Shown here: one piece after another, positions 8,574-16,051 of the stretch | Layout of the letters: every line of letters starts with the position of its first letter | How positions within the stretch are numbered: the first letter of the stretch is position 1 | Source of the DNA: an uncultured Tateyamaria sp. | Lineage (GTDB): Bacteria; Pseudomonadota; Alphaproteobacteria; Rhodobacterales; Rhodobacteraceae | NCBI RefSeq assembly: GCF_947503465.1 | Contig: NZ_CANNDN010000003.1 | Coordinates: forward strand, 1-64,000 | Direction of reading: 5' to 3' | Length of the DNA stretch: 64,000 bases | Position numbers and translations under genes: made by a program | Notes under the pieces: model-generated | What the model saw: only the letters and a program-made list of their open reading frames with translations | Told to the model about the DNA's origin: nothing | The model's database searches: none

Positions 8574-9923
8574 CTATTCCGGGGCGCGCAGGGTCAAAAG
8601 CGGGTTGCCGCGCGCAATCTCGGCCATTTCTTCACAGACGGTCCCATCCGTCGGCTCGTGCATCCACGCCTGTCGGGACCACCCCACATAGGGCGCATCG
8701 CCAAGCAGCACAAAATCGAAATCCGTCGGGCGCTCGGTCGCGGGCGTCACGTTAATCCCGTCCCACAAATACCCCTCGGCCTCCGGGTCCTCGTCGCGCG
8801 GCAAGGGAATATGCAGATTGCCGGTACCGCCCAGCAAATGCGGCGTGACCTGGTAAAAGACGGAATTCTGCATCTGCACCTCGCACCCCTCGCATCGCAA
8901 TCCGGTCACATATGACCCGTCAAACTCCAACGCATGGGCATCCGACCGAAACTGCACACGGTCCTCCACAATCACGTTCTGCATGCGTACCGTCCCGGTG
9001 CCGGTCGGGTGCCCGACCAGATCCAGAACCATAATCGCGCCCAGCGCCACGCCGCCATTGCGGTCGCGGGTCAACAACTCCAACGCACCCAACACGTCCT
9101 CTCCCAAGGTCCCTCTGGCCGTCAGTTCGGCGATGGCGCCAACGGTCGCTGCACTGGGTGAAGACGCCAGGATGTGCGCCTGATCCAGCCAAACCCGACA
9201 GCTTTCCTCGGTGCGCGCATAGGTGGCCAACGGCATGTCCGCACCGACAGAGCCATGCAATTGCAACCATTCGCCCAACGAGCGTTCCTCTATGGTGGCC
9301 AGCATCTGTGCACGAATTTCGGTCACCAGGCTCAACGACATAATCTCATTCTGCATCGCCGCCGCCGCGGTCTGCTCCTCCAACCGCTCCGTCTGCGCCT
9401 GCATCAACGCCGTCTGCGCTTCCATGAACCCGGTCTGCTCAGCCAGCCGCTCGCCCTGCGCCCGCAGCACCTCGGTCTGCTCTCCCAGCTTCCGATTCTG
9501 CTCGAACAGCAGCACGGTGCCCATGAATGCCCCGAATGCCAGCAGCAGCGCCACCGCCGTTGCGATCACCCAGCGGTAAAAGTTGGTCCACGCGTACCAG
9601 CCCATCCCGCGCTGCACCAACGCTTGCGCATGGGCCGTCGCCGCATCCCGGTCGCCTGCAGATGCCGCCGACACGCCCGCGATCAACGATGCGCTCACAT
9701 CATCCAGCGTGGCCTCGGCCCGGCCAAACAGCTTGCGCAGGATCCAGTCGCGAAAAAACAGCGCTACGACCAGGGCCAGGACCAAACCGGCGACAAAGAC
9801 AAAGACAACAACAGCAATCCGGCGCAGTTCCTGCTCTGCCGCACCCATGATCCCGGCCGCAATCGGGACGATCAAAAGGGCGGCCGCAAAAACGCCCAGC
9901 CAAAAGGACAGGTGCTTTGTCAT
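8574..9923 (-). CDS. Membrane protein with Glu-Gln-Thr coiled coil, function unknown
   Basis: 449 aa. Two transmembrane segments lie at about 6-27 and 33-55 and a third at about 115-140. A long helical stretch follows with repeating E-Q-T and Q-A-Q-T-E-R-L-E-E-Q-T units, typical of a coiled coil (about 145-195). The last 180 residues are soluble and contain beta-rich turns and a Cys-Glu-Gly-Cys. No family is recognised with confidence. ATG at 9923 was chosen over a TTG 36 bases upstream. It lies inside the taurine region but on the opposite strand to tpa and tauR, so co-function is not implied. Confidence 0.7.
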   Translation of the reverse strand: MTKHLSFWLGVFAAALLIVPIAAGIMGAAEQELRRIAVVVFVFVAGLVLALVVALFFRDWILRKLFGRAEATLDDVSASLIAGVSAASAGDRDAATAHAQALVQRGMGWYAWTNFYRWVIATAVALLLAFGAFMGTVLLFEQNRKLGEQTEVLRAQGERLAEQTGFMEAQTALMQAQTERLEEQTAAAAMQNEIMSLSLVTEIRAQMLATIEERSLGEWLQLHGSVGADMPLATYARTEESCRVWLDQAHILASSPSAATVGAIAELTARGTLGEDVLGALELLTRDRNGGVALGAIMVLDLVGHPTGTGTVRMQNVIVEDRVQFRSDAHALEFDGSYVTGLRCEGCEVQMQNSVFYQVTPHLLGGTGNLHIPLPRDEDPEAEGYLWDGINVTPATERPTDFDFVLLGDAPYVGWSRQAWMHEPTDGTVCEEMAEIARGNPLLTLRAPE

Positions 9924-9998
9924 GGCACCAGCATGCGCAAGACGTGGCCCGTCAGGCAAGTCTCCTGTGACCGCAGCCGTGCATCGCCGTCAGTCCCG

Positions 9999-10364
9999 CT
10001 ACCCCGCGCGTTGGGCCCGTATTTCTTTTTGCAGACGACGCGCCTCCATCTCCAGGCGCGGCAACACGTTGTCGGATGGATACCCTTCGATATGCCCGCA
10101 CAGCAATGATAGCCAATAGACGCGCACGACCCGGTTGATCCGTTTCTGATAGCCCGGGCCCAGTTTGCGAAACCACGCCAGCATGTCGCTGTCCATGCGC
10201 AGGGTGACACGCGTCTTGTGCGGCTCGACCGGGTCGTCGATATCAAACCCGTTCCATGTGTCCGGCAGGCTTTGGTCGATCCAGTTGATGAACAGATCGT
10301 TTTGCAGCGCTTCAAGCTCGTACATCGCTTGGGTGCGGGCGGTGGTTTTCGTTGGGGTCGGCAT
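9999..10364 (-). CDS. BrnA-like antitoxin-family protein, without a BrnT partner
   Basis: 121 aa. Residues about 52-85, KTRVTLRMDSDMLAWFRKLG followed by PGYQKRINRVVR, match the ribbon-helix-helix-like core of BrnA antitoxins and the related Brn/DUF family. Canonical brnT-brnA pairs have the toxin directly upstream; here none is visible on either side, so this is an orphan regulator or a relic. ATG at 10364 is set by the AGGAGG five bases upstream; a GTG two codons earlier overlaps that site. An array of 11-bp operator-like repeats lies 70 bp upstream, as expected for an autoregulated protein of this kind. Confidence 0.75.
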   Translation of the reverse strand: MPTPTKTTARTQAMYELEALQNDLFINWIDQSLPDTWNGFDIDDPVEPHKTRVTLRMDSDMLAWFRKLGPGYQKRINRVVRVYWLSLLCGHIEGYPSDNVLPRLEMEARRLQKEIRAQRAG

Positions 10365-10433
10365 CGGCACCTCCTCGGGTTGAACAGCCCGTACCTTCGC
10401 AAGGTTCGGTTAAGCCCGGGTGATATGACCGCG

Positions 10434-10477
10434 CGGTGTACGGCCTGTGCACAGGCTGTGCACAGGATGTGCATCGC
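10434..10477. promoter_or_regulatory. Array of four 11-bp repeats (candidate operator)
   Basis: Two perfect adjacent copies of CTGTGCACAGG, each holding the palindrome CTGTGCACAG, at 10445-10455 and 10456-10466, are flanked by one degenerate copy on each side in the same 11-bp register. The period is one helical turn, so proteins could bind side by side on one face. It sits between the divergent BrnA-like gene and tauR. Confidence 0.7.
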
Positions 10478-10508
10478 GGTTTTCAGGATATCACTTGCAT
10501 CGCAACGC

Positions 10509-10539
10509 CATTAATGATACAAATAATCTCATTAATGAT
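10509..10539. promoter_or_regulatory. Pair of CATTAATGAT direct repeats
   Basis: CATTAATGAT at 10509-10518 and again at 10530-10539, 21 bp (two turns) apart; each holds the palindrome CATTAATG. AT-rich setting, between the BrnA-like gene and tauR. It could be a regulator site or part of an AT-rich promoter. Confidence 0.4.
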
Positions 10540-10589
10540 GATATTGCAGCGCGCTCTGTATGGACAACGCGCACCACTTTCGTCTTTGC

Positions 10590-10621
10590 TTAATGCCAGA
10601 TTGCTTTCTGCTTAGGTCCAG
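10590..10621 (-). promoter_or_regulatory. TauR boxes upstream of tauR, inverted orientation
   Basis: TTAATGCCAG (10590-10599) and TTAGGTCCAG (10612-10621) are reverse complements of CTGGCATTAA and CTGGACCTAA, 22 bp apart, and end 14 bp before the tauR ATG. The second fits the known CTGGACYTAA consensus fully. Position and inversion suggest autorepression of tauR rather than activation. Confidence 0.75.
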
Positions 10622-10635
10622 ATTACTGTACCCCC

Positions 10636-12087
10636 ATGGCTCTCCCCGTCGAAACCTTCTTCTTGCAGCCCGGCCACCAGGGCACCTTGCAAAGCCAGGT
10701 GCAGCAGATGATTGCCCACGGCATCCTGTCGGGCCGTTTCGGGTCGGGAGAAAAGCTGCCCTCGACCCGCAAGCTCGCCGCCCACCTGGGCATCAGCCGG
10801 ATCACGGTGACGCTGGCCTATACCGAACTGGTGGCCTCCGACTACCTCACCGCGCGGGGCCGGTCGGGGTACTACGTATCGGCCAACGCGCCCGTCCCAC
10901 CCAGCTACCAACCGCAACCCGCATCCGGCGACGCGGTGGATTGGACACGCGCCATCGGACAACGCTTTTCGGGCGGCCATACCCTCAGCAAACCGCAGGA
11001 TTGGGCGCGGTTCAAATACCCGTTCATCTACGGCCAGACCGACCCGCAACTCTTTGACCACACGAATTGGCGGCAATGCGCCCTGCAAGCGCTTGGGCAA
11101 CGGGATTTTGCGGCGCTCACCTCGGACTATTTTGACCGGGACGACCCGCAGCTGATCGAGTTTATCCAGCGCAACACGCTGCCACGCCGGGGCATTTCGG
11201 CCAACGCCGATCAAATCCTGATCACCCTTGGTGCCCAGAACGCGCTTTGGCTGTCCGCACAGATCCTTCTGACCCAACGCCGCACCGCCGCGTTCGAGGA
11301 TCCCTGCTACCCCGCCCTGCGCGAGATTCTGACCCAATCGCGCTGCCATCTGGCCCCCGTGCGCGTGGACCGTGACGGCCTGCCGCCCGACGGCATTCCA
11401 CCCGACACGGACGTGATCTTTTCAACGCCCAGCCACCAATGCCCCACAACCTCGACCATGCCGATGCCGCGCCGGCAGGCCCTGCTGGACCGCGCCCGCG
11501 AACTGGACGCCCTGATTGTCGAGGACGATTACGAATTCGAGATGTCCTTTCTCAACCCGCCCTCACCCGCCCTGAAGTCCATGGATGTGGACGGGCGGGT
11601 GATCTATGTGGGCAGCTTTTCCAAGTCGCTGTTTCCGGGGCTGCGGCTGGGCTATCTGGTGGGGTCCGAACCCTTTGTGCGCGAGGCACGGGCGCTACGC
11701 ACCTCCGTGTTGCGGCACCCGCCGGGCCACATCCAGCGGACTGCGGCCTATTTCCTGTCGATGGGGCACTATGATGCGCAAATCCGCAAGATGAGCGCGG
11801 CGCTCCACACCCGGCGCGACGCGATGCAAGAGGCCATCGATACGTACGGCCTCGACATTGCAGGCCAAGGCGCATTTGGCGGATCATCCTACTGGATGCG
11901 CGCGCCGCAAGGCGTAGATACGCGGGTCCTTGCGCAGCAATTGCAAGAGGTTGGTGTGCTCATCGAACCGGGGCACGCGTTCTTTTCCGGGGCCGATCAG
12001 CCACAGGGATTTTACCGGCTTGGCTATTCGTCGATCAACGCCGATCGCATTCGGGACGGCATTGGCCTTATCGCCAAACACCTTTAA
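10636..12087 (+). CDS. tauR: MocR/GntR-type taurine regulator TauR
   Basis: 483 aa, the standard length of MocR proteins. A winged-helix GntR domain (about residues 8-78; LPSTRKLAAHLGISRITVTLAYTEL) is fused to an aminotransferase-like PLP domain, with the PLP lysine in SFSKSLFPGLRLGYLVG and the DDYEFEMSF segment. TauR activates taurine genes in Rhodobacter capsulatus by binding direct repeats; matching repeats occur here before tpa, tauR and xsc. The gene sits between tpa and xsc, as in relatives. Start at 10636 has no clear Shine-Dalgarno. Confidence 0.9.
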   Translation: MALPVETFFLQPGHQGTLQSQVQQMIAHGILSGRFGSGEKLPSTRKLAAHLGISRITVTLAYTELVASDYLTARGRSGYYVSANAPVPPSYQPQPASGDAVDWTRAIGQRFSGGHTLSKPQDWARFKYPFIYGQTDPQLFDHTNWRQCALQALGQRDFAALTSDYFDRDDPQLIEFIQRNTLPRRGISANADQILITLGAQNALWLSAQILLTQRRTAAFEDPCYPALREILTQSRCHLAPVRVDRDGLPPDGIPPDTDVIFSTPSHQCPTTSTMPMPRRQALLDRARELDALIVEDDYEFEMSFLNPPSPALKSMDVDGRVIYVGSFSKSLFPGLRLGYLVGSEPFVREARALRTSVLRHPPGHIQRTAAYFLSMGHYDAQIRKMSAALHTRRDAMQEAIDTYGLDIAGQGAFGGSSYWMRAPQGVDTRVLAQQLQEVGVLIEPGHAFFSGADQPQGFYRLGYSSINADRIRDGIGLIAKHL

Positions 12088-12094
12088 CTACGAC

Positions 12095-12150
12095 CTGGAC
12101 TTAAATGGACACGCCAACTGGCCCTAACCGTGCATCCCCCTTGGCACTAA
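12095..12150 (+). promoter_or_regulatory. Three phased TauR boxes upstream of xsc
   Basis: CTGGACTTAA (12095-12104), CTGGCCCTAA (12118-12127) and TTGGCACTAA (12141-12150), each exactly 23 bp from the next. The first equals the Rhodobacter capsulatus consensus. They start 8 bp after the tauR stop and end 59 bp before the xsc ATG, so xsc has its own TauR-dependent promoter. Confidence 0.8.
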
Positions 12151-12209
12151 CCTCAGGTCCAACTCATCCGGGGCGATTCGACGCCCCCGCCCCTATTGGA
12201 GACTGCCCC

Positions 12210-13991
12210 ATGAAAATGACCACTGAAGAAGCCTTTGTGAAATGCCTGCAACGCCACGGCATCGAACATGCCTTTGGTATCATTGGTTCGGCCATGATGC
12301 CGATTTCTGACATCTTCCCCGATGCGGGCATCACGTTCTGGGACTGCGCCCATGAAGGCTCCGCCGGTTTCATGTCCGACGGCTTCACCCGCGCCACCGG
12401 CAAGATGTCGATGATGATCGCGCAGAATGGCCCCGGCATCACCAACTTTGTCACGGCCGTCAAAACCGCATACTGGAACCACACACCTTTACTTTTGGTA
12501 ACCCCACAGGCCGCCAACAAGACGATTGGTCAAGGTGGCTTTCAGGAAGTCGAACAGATGAAACTGTTCGAAGACATGGTCGCCTACCAGGAGGAGGTCC
12601 GCGACCCGACCCGCGTGGGCGAGGTTCTGACGCGCGTGATCAGCCAGGCCAAGCGCCTGTCCGGCCCCGCCCAGATCAACATCCCGCGTGACTTCTGGAC
12701 GCACGTGATCGACATCGAAATCCCCGATCCGATCGAATTCGAAGCGTCCCCGGGCGGCCAGAACTCGGTGGCCGAGGCGGCGCGCATCCTGTCCGAAGCC
12801 AAGAACCCCGTCATCCTGAACGGTGCCGGCGTTGTCCTGTCCAAAGGCGGGTTGGCCGCGTCTCAGGAACTGGCAGAGCGTCTGACCGCGCCCGTCTGCG
12901 TGGGCTACCAACACAATGACGCGTTCCCCGGCAACCACCCGCTTTACGCAGGTCCATTGGGCTACAACGGCTCCAAGGCAGGCATGCAGCTTATCTCAGA
13001 AGCGGACGTCGTGCTGTGCCTGGGCACACGCCTCAACCCATTCTCGACCCTGCCCGGCTACGGCATCGACTACTGGCCTACGGATGCCAAGATCATCCAG
13101 GTCGACATCAACCCCGACCGTATCGGCCTGACCAAGAAAGTCACCGTTGGCATCGTGGGTGACGCTGCCAAAGTCGCCAACGGCATCATCAGCCAACTGG
13201 CCGATGACGCAGGCGACGCAGGCCGGGAGGACCGCAAGGCCAACATCGCACAGAAGAAATCGGCCTGGGCGCAGGAACTGACGTCCATGAACGAAGAACA
13301 GGACGACCCCGGCACCAACTGGAACGAGCGCGCCCGCGCGGCCAAGCCGGACTGGATGAGCCCCCGCATGGCGTGGCGCGCAATTCAATCCGCCCTGCCG
13401 GTCGAGGCGATCATCTCGTCCGACATCGGCAACAACTGCGCCATCGGCAACGCCTACCCGTCCTTCGAAGAGGGCCGGAAATACCTGGCACCCGGCCTGT
13501 TTGGCCCGTGCGGCTACGGTCTGCCCGCCATCGTGGGCGCCAAGATCGGTCAGCCCGATGTGCCGGTTGTCGGTTTCGCGGGTGACGGTGCCTTCGGTAT
13601 CGCGGTGAACGAACTGACTGCGATCGGCCGCGGCGAATGGCCCGCCATCACGCAGATCGTCTTCCGCAACTACCAGTGGGGCGCGGAAAAGCGTAACTCG
13701 ACCCTGTGGTTCGACGACAACTTCGTCGGCACCGAACTGGACGAACAGGTGTCCTACGCCGGCATCGCAAATGCCTGTGGCCTGAAGGGCGTTGTTGCCC
13801 GCACGCAAGAGGAACTGACAGCCGCCCTGAACCAGGCGATCAAGGACCAGATGGAAAACGGCATCACCACCCTGATCGAAGCGATGATCAACCAGGAACT
13901 GGGCGATCCCTTCCGCCGCGACGCCATGAAGAAGCCCGTCGAAGTGGCTGGCATCTCCAAAGACGATATGGTTCCGCAAACTGCTGCGTGA
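12210..13991 (+). CDS. xsc: Sulfoacetaldehyde acetyltransferase Xsc
   Basis: 593 aa thiamine-diphosphate enzyme. Catalytic Glu49 lies in DCAHEGSAGF; the cofactor motif GDGAFGIAVNELTAIGRGEW begins near residue 458 and ends about 20-30 residues before WGAEKRN. Xsc converts sulfoacetaldehyde and phosphate to acetyl phosphate and sulfite, the desulfonation step of taurine use. The start at 12210 fits the Xsc N-terminus MKMTTEEAF; an upstream in-frame ATG would run through the TauR boxes. It is followed by a terminator, then pta, an ackA-like gene and soeABC. Confidence 0.95.
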   Translation: MKMTTEEAFVKCLQRHGIEHAFGIIGSAMMPISDIFPDAGITFWDCAHEGSAGFMSDGFTRATGKMSMMIAQNGPGITNFVTAVKTAYWNHTPLLLVTPQAANKTIGQGGFQEVEQMKLFEDMVAYQEEVRDPTRVGEVLTRVISQAKRLSGPAQINIPRDFWTHVIDIEIPDPIEFEASPGGQNSVAEAARILSEAKNPVILNGAGVVLSKGGLAASQELAERLTAPVCVGYQHNDAFPGNHPLYAGPLGYNGSKAGMQLISEADVVLCLGTRLNPFSTLPGYGIDYWPTDAKIIQVDINPDRIGLTKKVTVGIVGDAAKVANGIISQLADDAGDAGREDRKANIAQKKSAWAQELTSMNEEQDDPGTNWNERARAAKPDWMSPRMAWRAIQSALPVEAIISSDIGNNCAIGNAYPSFEEGRKYLAPGLFGPCGYGLPAIVGAKIGQPDVPVVGFAGDGAFGIAVNELTAIGRGEWPAITQIVFRNYQWGAEKRNSTLWFDDNFVGTELDEQVSYAGIANACGLKGVVARTQEELTAALNQAIKDQMENGITTLIEAMINQELGDPFRRDAMKKPVEVAGISKDDMVPQTAA

Positions 13992-14004
13992 TCTGCTAGG
14001 TAAC

Positions 14005-14037
14005 GAGGGGACGGGTTCGCGCCCGTCCCCTCTTTTT
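14005..14037 (+). terminator. Intrinsic terminator between xsc and pta
   Basis: Perfect 11-bp GC arms GAGGGGACGGG / CCCGTCCCCTC around a 6-base loop, followed by TTTTT. It lies 13 bp after the xsc stop and 20 bp before the pta start, so it should reduce, not abolish, read-through into pta-ackA-soe. Confidence 0.85.
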
Positions 14038-14057
14038 CATTTTTGAAAGGCCGTTTC

Positions 14058-14987
14058 TTGCCCCAATCCTTCCTGTCCGACGCCACTGCCGTCTCCCCCG
14101 CGCACATCATCGAAATGGCGCAAAAGGCGGCCAGCCCGCGCGTGGCGATTGCCCGCGCCGGTGCGCCGTTGCCCATGCTGGCAGCCAAGGAAGCGTTCGA
14201 GGCCAACATGATGATCCCGGTGTTCACCGGGGAACGTCACATGATCGAGGCCGAGGCCGAGAAGCTGGACTGGGACATTTCGCAGTTTGAGTTGATCGAG
14301 GCCGAGGGCGAGGTGGCCTCGGGTGTGGCCGCCGCCGTCGCCTGTGGTGAAGGCCGTGCAGATGTCCTGATGAAGGGCCAACTCCATACGGATGCGTTCA
14401 TGCGTGCCGCGGTGTCGCGTGACGCAGGCCTGCGCACCGGCAACCGCTTTGTCCATATCTTCCACATCACCACGCCTGACGGGACCGGGTCGATCACGAT
14501 CTCGGACGCGGCGGTGAACGTGAACCCCAATATCGACACGCGCAAGGATGCGACGGCAGAGGTCGTCAAACTGCTGCACAAACTGGGCAACCCGCGCCCC
14601 AAGGTGGCGTTCCTGTCGGCCACCGAATCCCCCATCGAAGCCGTGCCTTCGTCGATGGAAGGCCGCGCGCTGCGCGATTGGGCGCAGGACAACATCGCAG
14701 ATGCCGACTTCTCCGGCCCGCTGGCCTTTGACCTGATCATGTCGCCCAAATCGGTCGCCACCAAGAAGATGACCGACGACCCCGTCGCGGGCCAGGCCGA
14801 TGCGATCATCGTGCCCGACATCGTGTCGGGCAACGGCCTGTTCAAATCCTTCGTCTACCTGGCCGGGGGCTGCGCGGGTGGCATCGTCATGGGGGCAAAG
14901 GTGCCCATCCTTTTGACCTCCCGCGCCGACCCACCGGCTGCGCGCCTGTCTTCCGTGGCCCTCGGGGCCATCATGGCCGCGCCATGA
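14058..14987 (+). CDS. pta: Phosphate acetyltransferase (short type, xsc-linked)
   Basis: 309 aa from the TTG at 14058, chosen because GAAAGG lies 7 bases upstream; a TTG five codons earlier has no such site. The protein is the short Pta/phosphate butyryl-transferase class: VAIARAGAPLPMLAAKEA near the N-terminus, ADVLMKGQLHTDAFMRA, and the C-terminal DAIIVPDIVSGNGLFKSFVYLAGG. It converts acetyl phosphate from Xsc and CoA to acetyl-CoA, feeding central metabolism. Its stop overlaps the next ATG by four bases. A non-ATG start after a terminator suggests lower output than Xsc. Confidence 0.88.
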   Translation: MPQSFLSDATAVSPAHIIEMAQKAASPRVAIARAGAPLPMLAAKEAFEANMMIPVFTGERHMIEAEAEKLDWDISQFELIEAEGEVASGVAAAVACGEGRADVLMKGQLHTDAFMRAAVSRDAGLRTGNRFVHIFHITTPDGTGSITISDAAVNVNPNIDTRKDATAEVVKLLHKLGNPRPKVAFLSATESPIEAVPSSMEGRALRDWAQDNIADADFSGPLAFDLIMSPKSVATKKMTDDPVAGQADAIIVPDIVSGNGLFKSFVYLAGGCAGGIVMGAKVPILLTSRADPPAARLSSVALGAIMAAP

Positions 14988-16051
14988 TTCTTGTCGTCAA
15001 TGCAGGCTCGTCGTCGATCAAGGTGGCACTTTTTCAGCCCGATCTGACCGAAGTGATGGCCGGGCAGGTCAGCGGCATTGGCGGCGCATTGGCCCATCTG
15101 AAACTGGGCGACGAAGACCAGAATGTCAGCGCACCCGACCACGACGCGGCCCTGACAACCGTTCTGGACAGCCTCACGCGCCAAGGGATCACGCCCGACA
15201 CCCTGACCGCTGCCGCCCACCGCGTGGTGCATGGCGGCACCTCCCTCGTGGACCCGGTCGCCGTCGATGACACCGTGATCGCAGGCATCGAGGCGGCCAC
15301 GCCCCTCGCCCCCCTGCACAACCCCAACAACCTCGCAGGGATCCGCGCGCTGCAGGCGCTCGCGCCCGACCTGCCGCAATACGCCAGCTTCGGCACCGCG
15401 TTCCACGCGGGCCAACCCGAGGTCGCCACCACCTACGCCCTGCCCCGGGAACCGCGCAGCATGGGCATCCGTCGCTATGGCTTTCACGGCCTCAGCTATG
15501 CCTGGATCGTCACGCAATTTGGCGATGCGCTCCCGGAACGCCTGCTCGCCTTCCACCTGGGCTCCGGCGCCTCGCTCTGTGCCATCCACAACGGCGTGTC
15601 GGTTGCCACGTCCATGGGCTATTCGCCCCTCGACGGGCTGACCATGGGCACCCGCTCCGGCGCCATCGACGGCATGGCCGTCCTGCGTCTGGCCGAGATC
15701 TACGGTGCCTCCGAAGCCGCCCATATGCTCAACCACGAAAGCGGGCTCAAGGGGCTTGGCGGCAGCAATGACATGCGGCTCCTGCTTGCCGCAGACACGG
15801 ACCGCGCCAAACTGGCCGTCGACCACTTCTGCTATTGGGCGGCCCGCCACGCAGGCTCCGCCATTGTCGCCATGGGCGGCCTTGACGCCGTCGCCTTCAC
15901 CGGCGGCATCGGCGAAAACGCAGAGCCCATTCGCACCCGTATCATGGAGCATCTCGAACTGTTCGGAGATGTCCCGGTCCATGTCGTCAAAGCCGACGAA
16001 GAACGCCAGATCGCAACCGACGCCCTGACCCTGATCAAAGGAGACACCTGA
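14984..16051 (+). CDS. ackA: Acetate kinase-like protein lacking the catalytic Asp
   Basis: 355 aa, shorter than the usual 390-410. It has the N-terminal phosphate loop NAGSSSIKVALF (Asn6), HRVVHGG (Arg91 equivalent), HNPNN, RRYGFHGLSY (His180 equivalent), MGTRSGAIDG (Arg241 equivalent) and FTGGIGENA (Glu384 equivalent). The segment that is normally FDTAFH reads FGTAFH, so the Asp148 of the Methanosarcina thermophila enzyme is Gly. If active it would make ATP and acetate from acetyl phosphate; if not, Pta carries the flux alone. It overlaps pta by four bases and soeA by one. Confidence 0.82.
   Translation: MILVVNAGSSSIKVALFQPDLTEVMAGQVSGIGGALAHLKLGDEDQNVSAPDHDAALTTVLDSLTRQGITPDTLTAAAHRVVHGGTSLVDPVAVDDTVIAGIEAATPLAPLHNPNNLAGIRALQALAPDLPQYASFGTAFHAGQPEVATTYALPREPRSMGIRRYGFHGLSYAWIVTQFGDALPERLLAFHLGSGASLCAIHNGVSVATSMGYSPLDGLTMGTRSGAIDGMAVLRLAEIYGASEAAHMLNHESGLKGLGGSNDMRLLLAADTDRAKLAVDHFCYWAARHAGSAIVAMGGLDAVAFTGGIGENAEPIRTRIMEHLELFGDVPVHVVKADEERQIATDALTLIKGDT

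Noticed and set aside
12105-12209. Earlier ATG for xsc at 12105
   Set aside because: It would translate through the TauR boxes and add 35 residues not seen in Xsc; MKMTTEEAF at 12210 is the family start.
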